Below are positions 48,283 to 61,000 of a stretch of 64,000 bases of DNA, piece after piece. Source of the stretch: Limnoperna fortunei (Eukaryota > Mollusca > Bivalvia > Mytilida > Modiolidae); assembly GCA_944474755.1 (NCBI GenBank), contig OX104117.1, positions 64,223,522 to 64,287,521 of the forward strand. The letters are read 5' to 3'. The number at the start of each line of letters is the position of its first letter. Positions within the stretch are counted from its first letter, which is position 1. Under the pieces are notes generated by a model that worked only from the letters and a program-made list of their open reading frames with translations, ran no database searches and was not told where the DNA came from. The translations under genes and the position numbers were made by a program.

Positions 48283-48372
48283 AAACCCGAAATAACAGTA
48301 CAGTATCGATAAGATTAATACACGAAAGTAACAGTACAGAGTGATTTCATGAACACAGAATAACAGTACAGT
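48283..48372 (-). promoter_or_regulatory. Right subterminal repeats (three copies)
   Basis: On the minus strand, CTGTACTGTTATTTCGGGTT (from 48303), CTGTACTGTTACTTTCGTGT (from 48338) and CTGTACTGTTATTCTGTGTT (from 48371) point inward from the right end and match the left-end set apart from A/T at position 9. A weaker fourth copy (CTGTATTTATATTTCATG) abuts the right TIR. Confidence 0.7.
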
Positions 48373-48727
48373 CGATATTTCAAAGATTGCTGCATTTCAA
48401 TTAATATCCTATTAAATTACCAATTTTATAAATTTTACTGACGAAAGGTTTTATTAAAAAGCATTTACACTACTTTTTCATTCAAAACTGTATGTTTTCA
48501 TATGTAATAACTGTGTTTCAACTGTTTTGCTAGTAAGTATGCTACATTGTTCATTTTTCTTTATGTTTTATGCTATTTTTTTTTGAGGTAAACTTAATAT
48601 GTACACGAACAATATTTATTGACTTTTACAGTTTTACCACAAGCGGTATTAAAAAGGTAAAAACTCACCAAAATAACGTGTTGATTGAACCACCCATGCC
48701 ACTAGACCTGACAACATGAAATATAAA

Positions 48728-48782
48728 TACAGAAAAAACGCGAAATATCTTTGCTCTCGCGGACAGCGTTTACCTAGTGTGA
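48728..48782 (-). repeat. Right terminal inverted repeat
   Basis: 55 bp, the reverse complement of 37358-37413 apart from one T fewer in the T-run. It ends ...TACCTAGTGTGA at 48782. Confidence 0.95.
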
Positions 48783-51700
48783 AGTCTGTCTTTAAAGATT
48801 ATCTATGACTCTGACTTTCAAGAGCAAAAACGTATTAGTTGTAATTAATTTTTACAACAGTGATGACGAATTAAGATATCTCATTAATTACTTGACCAAT
48901 TAAATAACAAGCGAGTGTTAAAAACAGTGTCGAACAGAAAAGTATACTAGTATTTGAAAAAGAGGAGTGTGAATATATTTTATCTTCGGCTGATAAAATC
49001 AAGTAGTGAACAGACTACGGCAATATACGAGTTCATATTGAAAATTCTTATCGGAGGCTCGTTGGTGGAGTCACGTGATTCGTTGTTAGTAATCATTGGC
49101 ATGTTAACGCTAAGTTTGCAAGAACTTGTTTTACCTGCCTCGTGTGATTCACGTCAACCGTTGGTAAATAGTGACGGGGGTACTTTGGCTTCCTTCCTTA
49201 TACAACTAGATGTCTTGATTTAACTGAAACATGGCTAAAACTGACTTTTAACCATATTCAAACAAACTACCAACAGAACAAACTGAGTATTAAAGCTTAT
49301 GAAAAGTCGCAAAACAAATTAATTCTGTCTTCTCCAGAATATTTAAAAAAATGTTTAGTTTATTTCAAATTATGTGTATACACATAAAGGGTTTGGTAAA
49401 ATCCTGATATTAATAGACACAGTTTTTGCTTTTTAAAAGTTAAATGATTATAAATAATTTTGATTGTATTCGTACACTACAGTTTCCGAAAATAGATAAA
49501 TACGGCATTTTTGTAATCGATATAACATTGTACGAAAGGTTGTAAAATAACATTGCTGAATTTAGTACAGATAATTTTCAGTAAAACTTATAATTAAAAT
49601 TCTTGGGCGCTTTAAAACATTTTCTACAAATAGGTTACAAAATATAAATTATTTTTTGTTTTAGTTACGTTTAACCACTCGCCTTAAAACGGAAGAAGCA
49701 CGTGGACTATAAAGATAGTGTTTTATATGTAAAGCTACACATCAAACTTCGATATTTTTTTTTAAATTTGTATAAATTTTTGTGTTTACTGTCAACTTAT
49801 TGTATTCTTAAATTTTCCAAAATCTCGCAGTCCCGAGTTCTTAAAACTTCTCAAATTGAATTTTCCTTAAATTAAAAGTTTTCAGTAACTGATTGGACAA
49901 TATTGAAGGCAAGGATCAGTTTAAGAAATCCTTAAATCGAGACGTTTTATGAAACCGGACACATTGACTTGTAATAAACATAATTATTTCGGGTATTGTT
50001 AAATCGCAACAGTACTAAAATTGCATCAAAATATGTTTATGTTTGCTCTCTCCACAGCTCCGCTGACAAGCGGTAAAGCTCAGTCTATTTTTCTTCTAAT
50101 CTGATTCATGTACACGTTTCTAACACAAAAATGTTGTTAACAATGCACACGCATGCTGCTGATAGATTTAGAGGCGAGAATTTTGATGGCTTTATTCATG
50201 TAAGAAAACAGTTACCGACTGTGCTATGCGGCCGCTGTCGGGATTTCTAAACCCTCAAGCAGCTCGCTAGTTATCTAAAGCTGAAAAATGATGCCTAAAT
50301 TTCAGTGTCTTCTAAATGATAACGAGCGCAAATATAAGTCATTGAAGTCCTATGAGTACTACCAGAACTAACCTAAATACACCGTAGTAAACTGTCAATA
50401 ACAGCTATCTTTCACTGATCTTTCGAGAGAAACATGCCACGACGGTATGACATTATTTTCTACGACTGCACAGACAGTTCTATAGATGATCGATGTGACA
50501 TAAACCTAACTATCTAATTTATAACCTTTTAATGTGTCATACAAACATGATCATTTAAAGATAATTTTGAGTGACCAGTTATTCCTATCATCGGATTAAA
50601 TAACAGAATGTAAGTTAAAGTTACATGTGTAAAAAGGTTAGTTAGCTGTACATTTGGCTGTTCCTGGGACAGTCACATGCATCCTAGAAGCCAGACTATT
50701 GTTTGTTTCTTCTCTATTATCATTCCGAAATGCCCCCTTAAATGTTTTGGATTCGAAAATATGACAAACAACTTGATCTCGATCGCATCTTGAAGCTTGT
50801 TACTTACCGTTCTAAAACACTGTATGGAAACACGCATTTTGAAGTTGAAACTTTCGAAAATAATTTCTATATAGCGTCTACTTCTATATAATTACAATTT
50901 TTTACATAAAATTATAGCATCTGCATTCAACCTGTCGCTGGTCACCATAAATGTCAAACGTATCTACTTATCTACTGATTGTATAGCCTTATATACACTT
51001 ATATTCAAAATAAATATTTATACACAAGCTCCAATATTTTAATCAACTAACGAACATTCTACAATAATGTATGCGGGAGGTTTGGAATGCAATAAAACCT
51101 GGTTTCACCCACCATTTCTTTTCAAATGCCTGTATCAAGTCATGACCATTGCTGAAGTTGCTGTATTTTTGGTTGTTGGTTCTAGAGTTTGCCGGTTTCT
51201 CGAACTTTGATTTGTGGGTTGTCTTTTTTGACAGTTTCATCGGTGTTTGGTCTTTTGTTATTAGCTTCATTTGATTATAAAAACTCCATAACAACTTAAT
51301 TGTTTGGATTTTAAAAGACGTTGGGGTTTTGTTAGAAGTAGCTTAGCATTTAATTAATATTAAAAACACACATAAAACTAATGTATGTAATTATTTACTA
51401 CGATTGCACGGGAAGATCATTGAGTCTTCTAGTGATAGAGTTATTGTCTATATTTACTGGCGTGAATTTTGAAAATACATTTAATTCTAAGGTTTTCATA
51501 AAGCAAAGCGTGGCGTTAGGTGGATTTGGTTATTGTTTTGAAATTTAGATTTTAAAATATCTGCAAACATCTTAATTATTTTTATCTTTTTAAACAAGTT
51601 GGTGTTTAATTAGACAAAACGCGAGTGATTGGACCTTAGCGTGTCTTACGAAGTGAATTTTATTACTCTTTTATATTTGATGAAATTTTTTTAGTTGTTA

Positions 51701-53290
51701 GTGATTTGTTTTTTTACAGAATAATGGCTCCCAAGACGTTATCAATCAATTTAACTTATAGATAATGTCTAGGAAGCCATTATTCTTATCTAAGTAAATA
51801 AAAAAAGCTGCTAACGTTTGCTTTTGATATGCATAAAAAGGTAATTGAAACAGATAACAGATATGTCTCCAAAACTCCCGCTTCTTTAGAAACGAAATAA
51901 AAATAATTTGAATCATTTCACTTACAACTATTCTTGTACTGTGGTACTTTTATCGTCATCAAAATCACAAACAGTCATCGGCATTTGGGACCTTAGAAGT
52001 AATACACATGTAAATGGCAAAGTTTCCTCTAAAATCTTTTTTTAAAATTTTGCTCAGAACAAAAGATAATTCTCTTTTTGCCTTTTTTTAAAGTGATCAT
52101 TTTGAAATGTTACAACTTTAGAACAAATTTATTTTAATAAGCAACATTTTTGTAACATTAGAAATTATGAAGAAAAAAATGTTTCTTTTGAAAAGGTTTT
52201 TTTATATTAAATATAAGAAAACGTTCATATTGTTGTACTTGAAAACGACTCTGGACTCATACAGTGAAAATCACAATTTTCTTTAAAACTTGTCAAATAG
52301 TTTGTTTTGATACAAGGATGTATTCATAATTAAATTAACTACCTCAAAGCGTAGGATGTAGTTTTAAGCAACGAAATCACCAATATTTATGCAGATTTTA
52401 CAAGGAGAGAATTAAATAGAATTAAACAGAACTGAAATCAATAAAATCTTGATGCAACTGAAAATTGCTGAATGTAGCGTAAAACCATATTCAAACAAGG
52501 CAAACAAGCACTCGTTACAAGACTGACAATCCAAAGGAAAAACAAACAAAATACCACGGAAAAACCAATATAGAACTTTTAAAGTCCTGCGCAAATAAGG
52601 AAGCGTTTATTTCGTAGTCAGATTCGAATATATGGAAAGACAAAGCTATTTTGTGATGACATGTGTATTTTATGCTGCCCCCCTTTCTTGAAAAGACATA
52701 TTTTAAATAAGTGATTTCGAATGAATGCGTTACTAGTTAATTAGCTTGGATTAATATGCGCCTATAAGTCTATGTATATTGATCGGTATAAGAAAAATTG
52801 GAAGAAAACCGACATAAAAAAATAAGCAAAAAGTCTGGAATACAAGTCTGGATTTACACAAACATACTCAACTCGAAACACAACCAAAAATTACAAAACA
52901 ACTCCTGTTTATATAACTTATCAGTCCCCATCAGTGTCCGGTATTCTGACATTTAAATCAACCACATTTTATAAACCACATGTCAATATTTAAGACTAAC
53001 GCTTTCAAAATGCTTCGACAGTAGTAAATCTTTGAATAAAAAAATGTAATTTAACCAACGGATTTGCCACGAACTTACAATCCAAAGATAAAAAAAAACA
53101 ATGAACAAAACAAGTTTTCGCATAGTCAAATATAGCAGCATGTAGATTTCTGCTATGTAGAAAGACAATGCTATCAAAACAAATAGTGATCATCTTTGTG
53201 CTGGAACTCGTATGTTAAACAGTATTTTTTCATGAAACGACCTATTTTGATACCTTAAAACTAGAGATTGGTAAAATGATGACTATTTCT
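48783..53290. other. No gene recognised
   Basis: AT-rich, gene-poor. Short ORFs (48954-49223, 51043-51294, 52412-52594, 52983-53193) show no domain. A small hairpin lies at 51719-51785. Confidence 0.45.
51719..51785. repeat. 67-bp imperfect palindrome
   Basis: GAATAATGGCTCCCAAGACG followed by TTATC pairs with GATAATGTCTAGGAAGCCATTATTC, with an 18-base spacer. Arms are about 24 bp with a few mismatches. Probably a foldback or MITE remnant. Confidence 0.6.
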
Positions 53291-53296
53291 ATTTTC

Positions 53297-53365
53297 AGTC
53301 AGAAACTTTCACGGTCGACATCATGGCTTAGTTGACCCTTACAAAATATCTGCGTCACAAATATG
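53297..53365 (+). pseudogene. Reverse-transcriptase relic, C-terminal block
   Basis: The plus strand reads SVRNFHGRHHGLVDPYKISA then SQI and a stop. It matches the RT family block LRKFYGRHHDLVxRYxxS-xSQM. It lies upstream of, not after, the 53.8-kb fragment, so it belongs to a different insertion. Confidence 0.5.
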
Positions 53366-53825
53366 ACCATTAATTTCTTCAATTCGTCGTTATCACTTAC
53401 CCTCCTTCTTACTATTGGTCATATTTTCATTTGACCTAATCCAAAATTGCAAACTGAGGGATACAACGGGTGCCTTTCGTGAATCAGTTAATCAGAAGTT
53501 GCTTTTTTCTTTCAAAAGCAACTGTACTTACCACCGACGTTTGTGGAGCAATGTTATTCTAGTTTGTGTTTTTGCGTTGTGTCTGTTTTTGTTTTGTTGA
53601 CGCTCCTTATTTTGTGTAGCATGGTATTTTCTATCTTCGACTTACCATTTCTTCAATTCTCTTAGACATCTTTGATTCGTTTTTCTTAAAGCGCCCAAAA
53701 ACAATTTTCTCTAAATTAATTAAAAGTCGTTCATCATGGCACAGCAAATTATATGACTTAGACGTACATCGTTATTTCTTATTAATAGTTTCGTGGTTAA
53801 ATAGTTCCTAGAAAGCCTGCTAAAG

Positions 53826-54190
53826 AAGAAAGAAAAGACACTGGCCCAGGACTTTAATTTCCCATTCCGCTATATTGATGATGTTTTGTCCCTCAAGAAT
53901 GATAAATTTGTTGACTATTTGCATTCTATTTCCTCTATCGAGCTTGAAATTAAAGACACCAACAATAACTAAGGTGAGCCTCTTACTAAGACCTACTTCT
54001 CAAAATATACTCAGGAAAACTAGAATGTACGACAAAGGTGTTGGCTTCAACTTTCCAATTGTCAACTTCTTATTCATCGACAGCAACGTTTCAGCAGCTC
54101 CAGCGTATTTCACTACTTTTACGTTATTCTAGATCCTGCGATCCATGACTTAATTGATCGTTATGGAAAATCAATCTCTCAAATACGATG
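53826..54190 (+). pseudogene. Reverse-transcriptase relic with YIDD
   Basis: The plus strand reads TLAQDFNFPFRYIDDVLSLK with the catalytic YIDD at 53871-53882. Then NDKFVDYLHSI, IELEIKDTNN, a frame change, MYDKGVGFNFPIVNFLFIDS, NVSAAPAY, another break, and IHDLIDRYGKSISQ. Order and spacing match one RT family, with internal deletions. Two of the three palm aspartates are visible in YIDD; the upstream part is missing. Confidence 0.65.
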
Positions 54191-55069
54191 ACTGCTATTT
54201 ACCATTTATTACGGTGTGTTTCAATTGGTCAGTTCTTTTAGTATTGCTACGTAACTAAAACGAAACGCAATGTGTTATATGTTTAATCTATTAAAAAAAT
54301 AGTCTCAATGTACAATGTCATATCGATCATAAAACAGATGCCCTCTAATGTTATTTATGTTTGGAAAGTGTATTGTACGAATACATTTAAAATCCTTTCC
54401 AATCATTTAATAGAAAAACATTTTTTTCAATATCAGGATTTTTTTTTACAGATTTTTCTTTAATTGTATACATATTAATTGAAATAACTCGATTTTAAAC
54501 AAACTGGATATTTATTCATTTATTCATTTATTTGTTTTCCTTTTACAACTTTTCAAAATATTTATGACACGTTTTGGGGTTGTTGTTGAGGTTTAAGGTC
54601 AGTTTTAGCAATTTGTCAGCTACATGTATATCACGACCTCATGTTTGTATTATAAATAAAGGCAAAGTACCCTCGTAACTACTCTATCCCTTCTTGTCAA
54701 TAACGGACGATTAATGTCAAGAATACAACTTTCCCACAGTAAAGCGAGTGGTTGCAACATCGATTGATGACTAAGAACCACTCGAGTGACTCGACCGCCG
54801 AGGCACTAACGAAACTTGGCGTAGAATATTTACAATAAGAATTCATATTTCGAGTTCGTTTGTTTATTACTTTTATTTGAAAATCATTTAGTTGGACGAA
54901 GAAAACGTGCAAAATATATTCGTTTTGTAATATGCTGTTCTTTTCATTATTGTTTTTTAAATCCACTTGTGTAATTTTATTGGTCAAATAAAATATATTT
55001 AAAGTTTAAATAAATGAATTTGTTCTTGAGGTCTTCGACAAATTGTCATGTTTTGAAATTCCTTGTTTA
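54191..55069. other. No gene recognised
   Basis: AT-rich spacer before the satellite block; short ORFs only. Confidence 0.45.
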
Positions 55070-58000
55070 GTGACTAAATCTGACTGTTAGTTTCATTCCT
55101 GTGCGATAATTCCCACTGCGTCCATCTAACCACCTGATTGTTAGTTTTATTCCTGTGCGATAATGCCGACTGTGTCCACCTAACCACCTGATTGTTAGTT
55201 TTACTCCTGTGCGATAATGCCTACTGTGTCCATCTAACCACCTGACTGTTAGCTCCATTTCTGTACGATAATGCATACTGCGACCATCTAATCACCCTAC
55301 TGTTTGTTTCATTCCTATCTATTAATGCCAACTGCGTCCATCTAATCACCCGACTGTTAGTTTTCCTCCTGTGCAATAATATTTACTGTGTCCATCTTAC
55401 CACCTGACTGTTAGTTTTACTCGTGTGCGATGATGCCACTGTGTCCATTTAACCACCTGACTGTTAGTTTCATTCCTGTGCGATAATACTTACTGGGTCC
55501 ACTTAACCACCTCACTTACTTTCATTGCTGTACCATAATGCCTACTCAATCATATATCCACATGACTGTTATTTTTACTCTTGTGCGATAATGCCGACTG
55601 TGTCCATATAAACATCTGATTGCGAGTTTCATTCCTGTGCGATAATACTTACTGGGTCCACTTAACCACCTCACTTACTTTCATTCCTGTACGATAATGC
55701 CTACTGCGTCCATCTAATCACCCTACTGTTAGTTTCATTCTTATCTAATAATGCCGACTGCGTCCATCTAATAACCCGCCTCTTAGTTTCATTCCTGTGC
55801 GATAATGCCTACTGTGTCCATCTAACCACCTGACTGTTAGCTCCATTTCTGTACGATAATGCATACTGCGTCCATCTTATCACCCTACTGTTAGTTTCAT
55901 TCCTATCTATTAATGCCGACTGCGTCCATCTAATCACCCAACTGTTAGTTTTACTCCTGTGCGATAATATTTACTGTGTCCATCTTACCACCTGACTGTT
56001 AGTTTTACTCCTGTGCGATAATGCCGACTGTGTCCACCTGACTGTTAGTTTCATTCTTGTGCGATAATACTTACTGGGTCCACTTAACCACCTCACTTAC
56101 TTTCATTCCTGTACGATAATGCCTACTCAATCATCTAATCACCCTACTGTTAGTTTTACTCCTGTGCGATAATGCTGACTGTGTCCATATAACCACCTGA
56201 CTGTTAGTTTCATTCCTATTTATTAATGCCGACTGCGCCCATCTAATCACCCGACGGTTAGTTTTACTGCTGTGCGATAATATTTACTGTGTCCATCTTA
56301 CCACCTGACTGTTAGTTTTACTCCTGTGTGATAATGCCGACTGTGTCCATCTAACAACCTGACTGTTAGTTTCATTCCTGTGCGATAATACTTACTGGGT
56401 CCACTTAACCACCTCACTTACTTTCATTCCTGTACGATAATGCCTACTGCATCATTTAATCACCTGACTGTTATTTTTACTCTTGTGCGATAATGCCGAC
56501 TGTGTCCATCTAAACACCTGACTGTTAGCTCCATTTAAGTACGTAATGCATACTGCGTCCATCTAATCACCCTACTGTTTGTTTCATTCCTATCTATTAA
56601 TGCCGACTTCGTCCATCTTATCACCCGACTGTTAGTTTTACTCCTGTGCGATGATGCCGACTGTGTCCATCTAACCACCTGACTGTTAGTTTCATTCCTG
56701 TGCGATAATACTTACTGGGTCCACTTAACCACCTCACTTTCATTCCTGTACGATAATGCCTACTCAATCATCTAATCACCTACTCCTGTGCGATAATGCT
56801 GACTGTGTCCATATAACCACCTGTCTGTTAGTTTCATTCTTATTTATTAATGCCGACTGCGTCCATCTAATCACCCGACTGTTAGTTTTACTGCTGTGCG
56901 ATAATATTTACTGTGTCCATCTTACCACCTGACTGTTAGTTTCATTCCTGTGCGATAATACTTACTGGGTCCACTTAACCACCTCACTTACTTTCCTTCC
57001 TGTACGATAATGCCTACTGCATCATCTAACAACCTGACTGTTATTTTTACTCCTGTGCGATAATGCCGACTGTGTCCATCTAACCACCTGACTGTTAGTT
57101 TCATTCCTGTGCGATAATACTTACTGGGTCCACATAACCACCTCACTTACTTTCATTCCTGTACGATAATGCCTACTGCATCATCTAATCACCTGACTGT
57201 TATTTTTACTGCTGTGCGATAATGCCGACTGTGTCCATCTAACCACCTAACTGTTAGTTTCATTCCTGTGCGATAATACTTACTGGGTCCACTTAACCAC
57301 CTCACTTACTTTTATTCATGTACGATAATGCCTACTGCATAATCTAATCACCTGACTGTTATTTTTACTCCTGTGCGATAATGCCGACTGTGTCCATCTA
57401 ACCACCTGACTGTTAGTTTCATTCCTGTGCGATAATACTCACTGGCTCCACTTAACCACCTCATTTAATTACTTTCATTCCTGTACGACAATGCCTACTG
57501 CATCATCTAATCACCTGACTGTTATTATTACTCCTGTGCGATAATGCCGACTGTGTCCATCTAACCACCTGACTGTTAGTTTCATTCCTGTGCGATAATA
57601 CTTACTGGGTCCACTTAACCACCTCACTTACTTTCATTCCTGTACGATAATGGCTACTGCATCATCTAATAACCTGACTGTTATTTTTACTCCTGTGCGA
57701 TAATGCCGACTGTGTCCATGTAACCAACTGACTGTTAGTTTCATTCCTGTGCGATAATACTTACTGGGTCCACTTAACCACCTCACTTACTTTCATTCCT
57801 GTACGATAATGCCTACTGCATCATCTAATAACCTGACTGTTATTTTTACTCCTGTGCGATAATGCCGACTATGTCCATCTAACCACCTGACTGTTAGTTT
57901 CATTCCTGTGCGATAATACTTACTGGGTCCACTTAACCACCTCACTTACTTTCATTCCTGTACGATAATGCCTACTGCATCATTTAATCACCTGACTGTT

Positions 58001-61000
58001 ATTTTTACTCCTGTGCGATAATGCCGACTGTGTCCATTTAACCACCTGAATGTTAGTTTCATTCCTGTGCGATAATACTTACTGGGTCCACTTAACCACC
58101 TCACTTACTTTCATTCATGTACGATAATGCCTACTGCATCATCTAATCACCTGACTGTTAGTTTCATTCCTGTGCGATAATGCCGACTGTGTCCATCTAA
58201 CCACCTGACTGTTAGTTTCATTCCTGTGCGATAATACTTACTGGGTCCACTTAACCACCTCACTTACTTTCATTCCTGTACGATAATGCCTACTGCATCA
58301 TCTAATCACCTGACTGTTATTTTTACTCTTGTGCGATAATGCCGACTGTGTCCATCTAAACACCTGACTGTTAGTTTCATTCCTGTGCGATAATACTTAC
58401 TGGGTCCACTTAACCACCTCACTTACTTTCCTTCCTGTACGATAATGCATACTGCATCATCTAATAACCTGACTGTTATTTTTACTCCTGTGCGATAATG
58501 CCGACTGTGTCCATCTAACCACCTGACTGTTAGTTTCATTCCTGTGCGATAATACTTACTGGGTCCACTTAACCACCTCACTTACTTTCATTCCTGTACG
58601 ATAATGCCTACTGCATGATCTAATCACCTGACTGTTATTTTTACTGCTGTGCGATAATGCCGACTGTGTCCATCTAACCACCTGACTGTTAGTTTCATTC
58701 CTGTGCGATAATACTTACTGGGTCCACATAACCACCTCACTTACTTTCATTCCTGTACGATAATGCCTACTGCATCATCTAATCACCTGACTGTTATTTT
58801 TACTGCTGTGCGATAATGCCGACTGTGTCCATCTAACCACCTAACTGTTAGTTTCATTCCTGTGCGATAATACTTACTGGGTCCACTTAACCACCTCACT
58901 TACTTTTATTCATGTACGATAATGCCTACTGCATAATCTAATCACCTGACTGTTATTTTTACTCCTGTGCGATAATGCCGACTGTGTCCATCTAACCACC
59001 TGACTGTTAGTTTCATTCCTGTGCGATAATACTCACTGGCTCCACTTAACCACCTCATTTAATTACTTTCATTCCTGTACGACAATGCTTACTGCATCAT
59101 CTAATCACCTGACTGTTATTATTACTCCTGTGCGATAATGCCGACTGTGTCCATCTAACCACCTGACTGTTAGTTTCATTCCTGTGCGATAATACTTACT
59201 GGGTCCACTTAACCACCTCACTTACTTTCATTCCTGTACGATAATGGCTACTGCATCATCTAATAACCTGACTGTTATTTTTACTCCTGTGCGATAATGC
59301 CGACTGTGTCCATGTAACCAACTGACTGTTAGTTTCATTCCTGTGCGATAATACTTACTGGGTCCACTTAACCACCTCACTTACTTTCATTCCTGTACGA
59401 TAATGCCTACTGCATCATCTAATAACCTGACTGTTATTTTTACTCCTGTGCGATAATGCCGACTATGTCCATCTAACCACCTGACTGTTAGTTTCATTCC
59501 TGTGCGATAATACTTACTGGGTCCACTTAACCACCTCACTTACTTTCATTCCTGTACGATAATGCCTACTGCATCATTTAATCACCTGACTGTTATTTTT
59601 ACTCCTGTGCGATAATGCCGACTGTGTCCATTTAACCACCTGAATGTTAGTTTCATTCCTGTGCGATAATACTTACTGGGTCCACTTAACCACCTCACTT
59701 ACTTTCATTCCTGTACGATAATGCCTACTGCATCATCTAATCACCTGACTGTTAGTTTCATTCCTGTGCGATAATGCCGACTGTGTCCATCTAACCACCT
59801 GACTGTTAGTTTCATTCCTGTGCGATAATACTTACTGGGTCCACTTAACCACCTCACTTACTTTCATTCCTGTACGATAATGCCTACTGCATCATCTAAT
59901 CACCTGACTGTTATTTTTACTCTTGTGCGATAATGCCGACTGTGTCCATCTAAACACCTGACTGTTAGTTTCATTCCTGTGCGATAATACTTACTGGGTC
60001 CACTTAACCACCTCACTTACTTTCATTCCTGTTCGATAATGCCTACTGCATCATCTAATCACCTGACTGTTATTTTGACTCCTGTGCGATAATGCTGACT
60101 GTGTCCATCTAACCACCTGACTGTTAGTTTCATTCCTGTGCGATGATACTCACTAGGTCCACTTAACCACCTCACTTACTTTCATTCCTGTACGACAATG
60201 CCTACTGCATCATCTAATCACCTGACTGTTATTTTTACTCCTGTGCGATAATGCCGACTGTGTCCATCTAACCACCTGACTGTTAGTTTCATTCCTGTGC
60301 GATAATGCCGACTGTGTCCATCTAACCACCTGACTGTTAGTTTCATTCCTGTGCGATAATACTTACTGGGTCCACTTAACCACCTCACTTACTTTCATTC
60401 CTGTACGATAATGCCTACTGCATGATCTAATCACCTGACTGTTATTTTTACTGCTGTGCGATAATGCCGACTGTGTCCATCTAACCACCTGACTGTTAGT
60501 TTCATTCCTGTGCGATAATACATACTGGGTCCACTTAACCACCTCACTTACTTTTATTCATGTACGATAATGCCTACTCCATCATCTAATCACCTGACTG
60601 TTATTTTTACTCCAGTGCGATAATGCCGACTGTGTCAATCTAACCACCTGACTGTTAGTATCATTCCTGTGCGATAATGTCGACTGTGTCCATGTAACCA
60701 CCTGACTGTTAGTTTCATTCCTGTGCGATAATACTTACTGGGTCCACTTAACCACCTCACTACTTTCATTCCTGTACGATAATGCCTACTGCATCATCTA
60801 CTAACCTGACTGTTTTTTTTACTCCTGTACGATAATGTCGACTGTGTCCATCTAACCACCTGACTGTTAGTTTCATTCCTGTGCGATAATACTTACTGGG
60901 TCCACTTAACCACCTCACTTACTTTCATTCCTGTACGATAATGGCTACTGCATCATCTAATAACCTGACTGTTATTTTTACTCCTGTGCGATAATGCCGA

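Larger units (their letters stand above)
37358..48782. mobile_element. 11.4-kb TIR DNA transposon with YqaJ-nuclease transposase-like gene and six-finger C2H2 gene
   Basis: Terminal inverted repeats of 56 and 55 bp start with TCACACTAGGTAAACG and differ only in one T-run. Inward-pointing subterminal repeats follow at both ends. Inside, a C2H2 protein gene (38145-38879, plus) runs toward a multi-exon minus-strand gene (47885 to 39511); the two are convergent. No target-site duplication is evident at the outer borders (ATATATA at left, AGTCTG at right). The transposase copy is broken while the C2H2 ORF is intact. I cannot place it in a named transposon superfamily; a C2H2 N-terminus, a YqaJ-like nuclease and a transposase-like C-terminal core in one gene are the distinguishing traits. 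Confidence 0.8.

Noticed and set aside
37358..48782. Polinton/Maverick element
   Set aside because: TIRs are short (55 bp), and no DNA polymerase B, integrase, packaging ATPase or capsid frame was seen.
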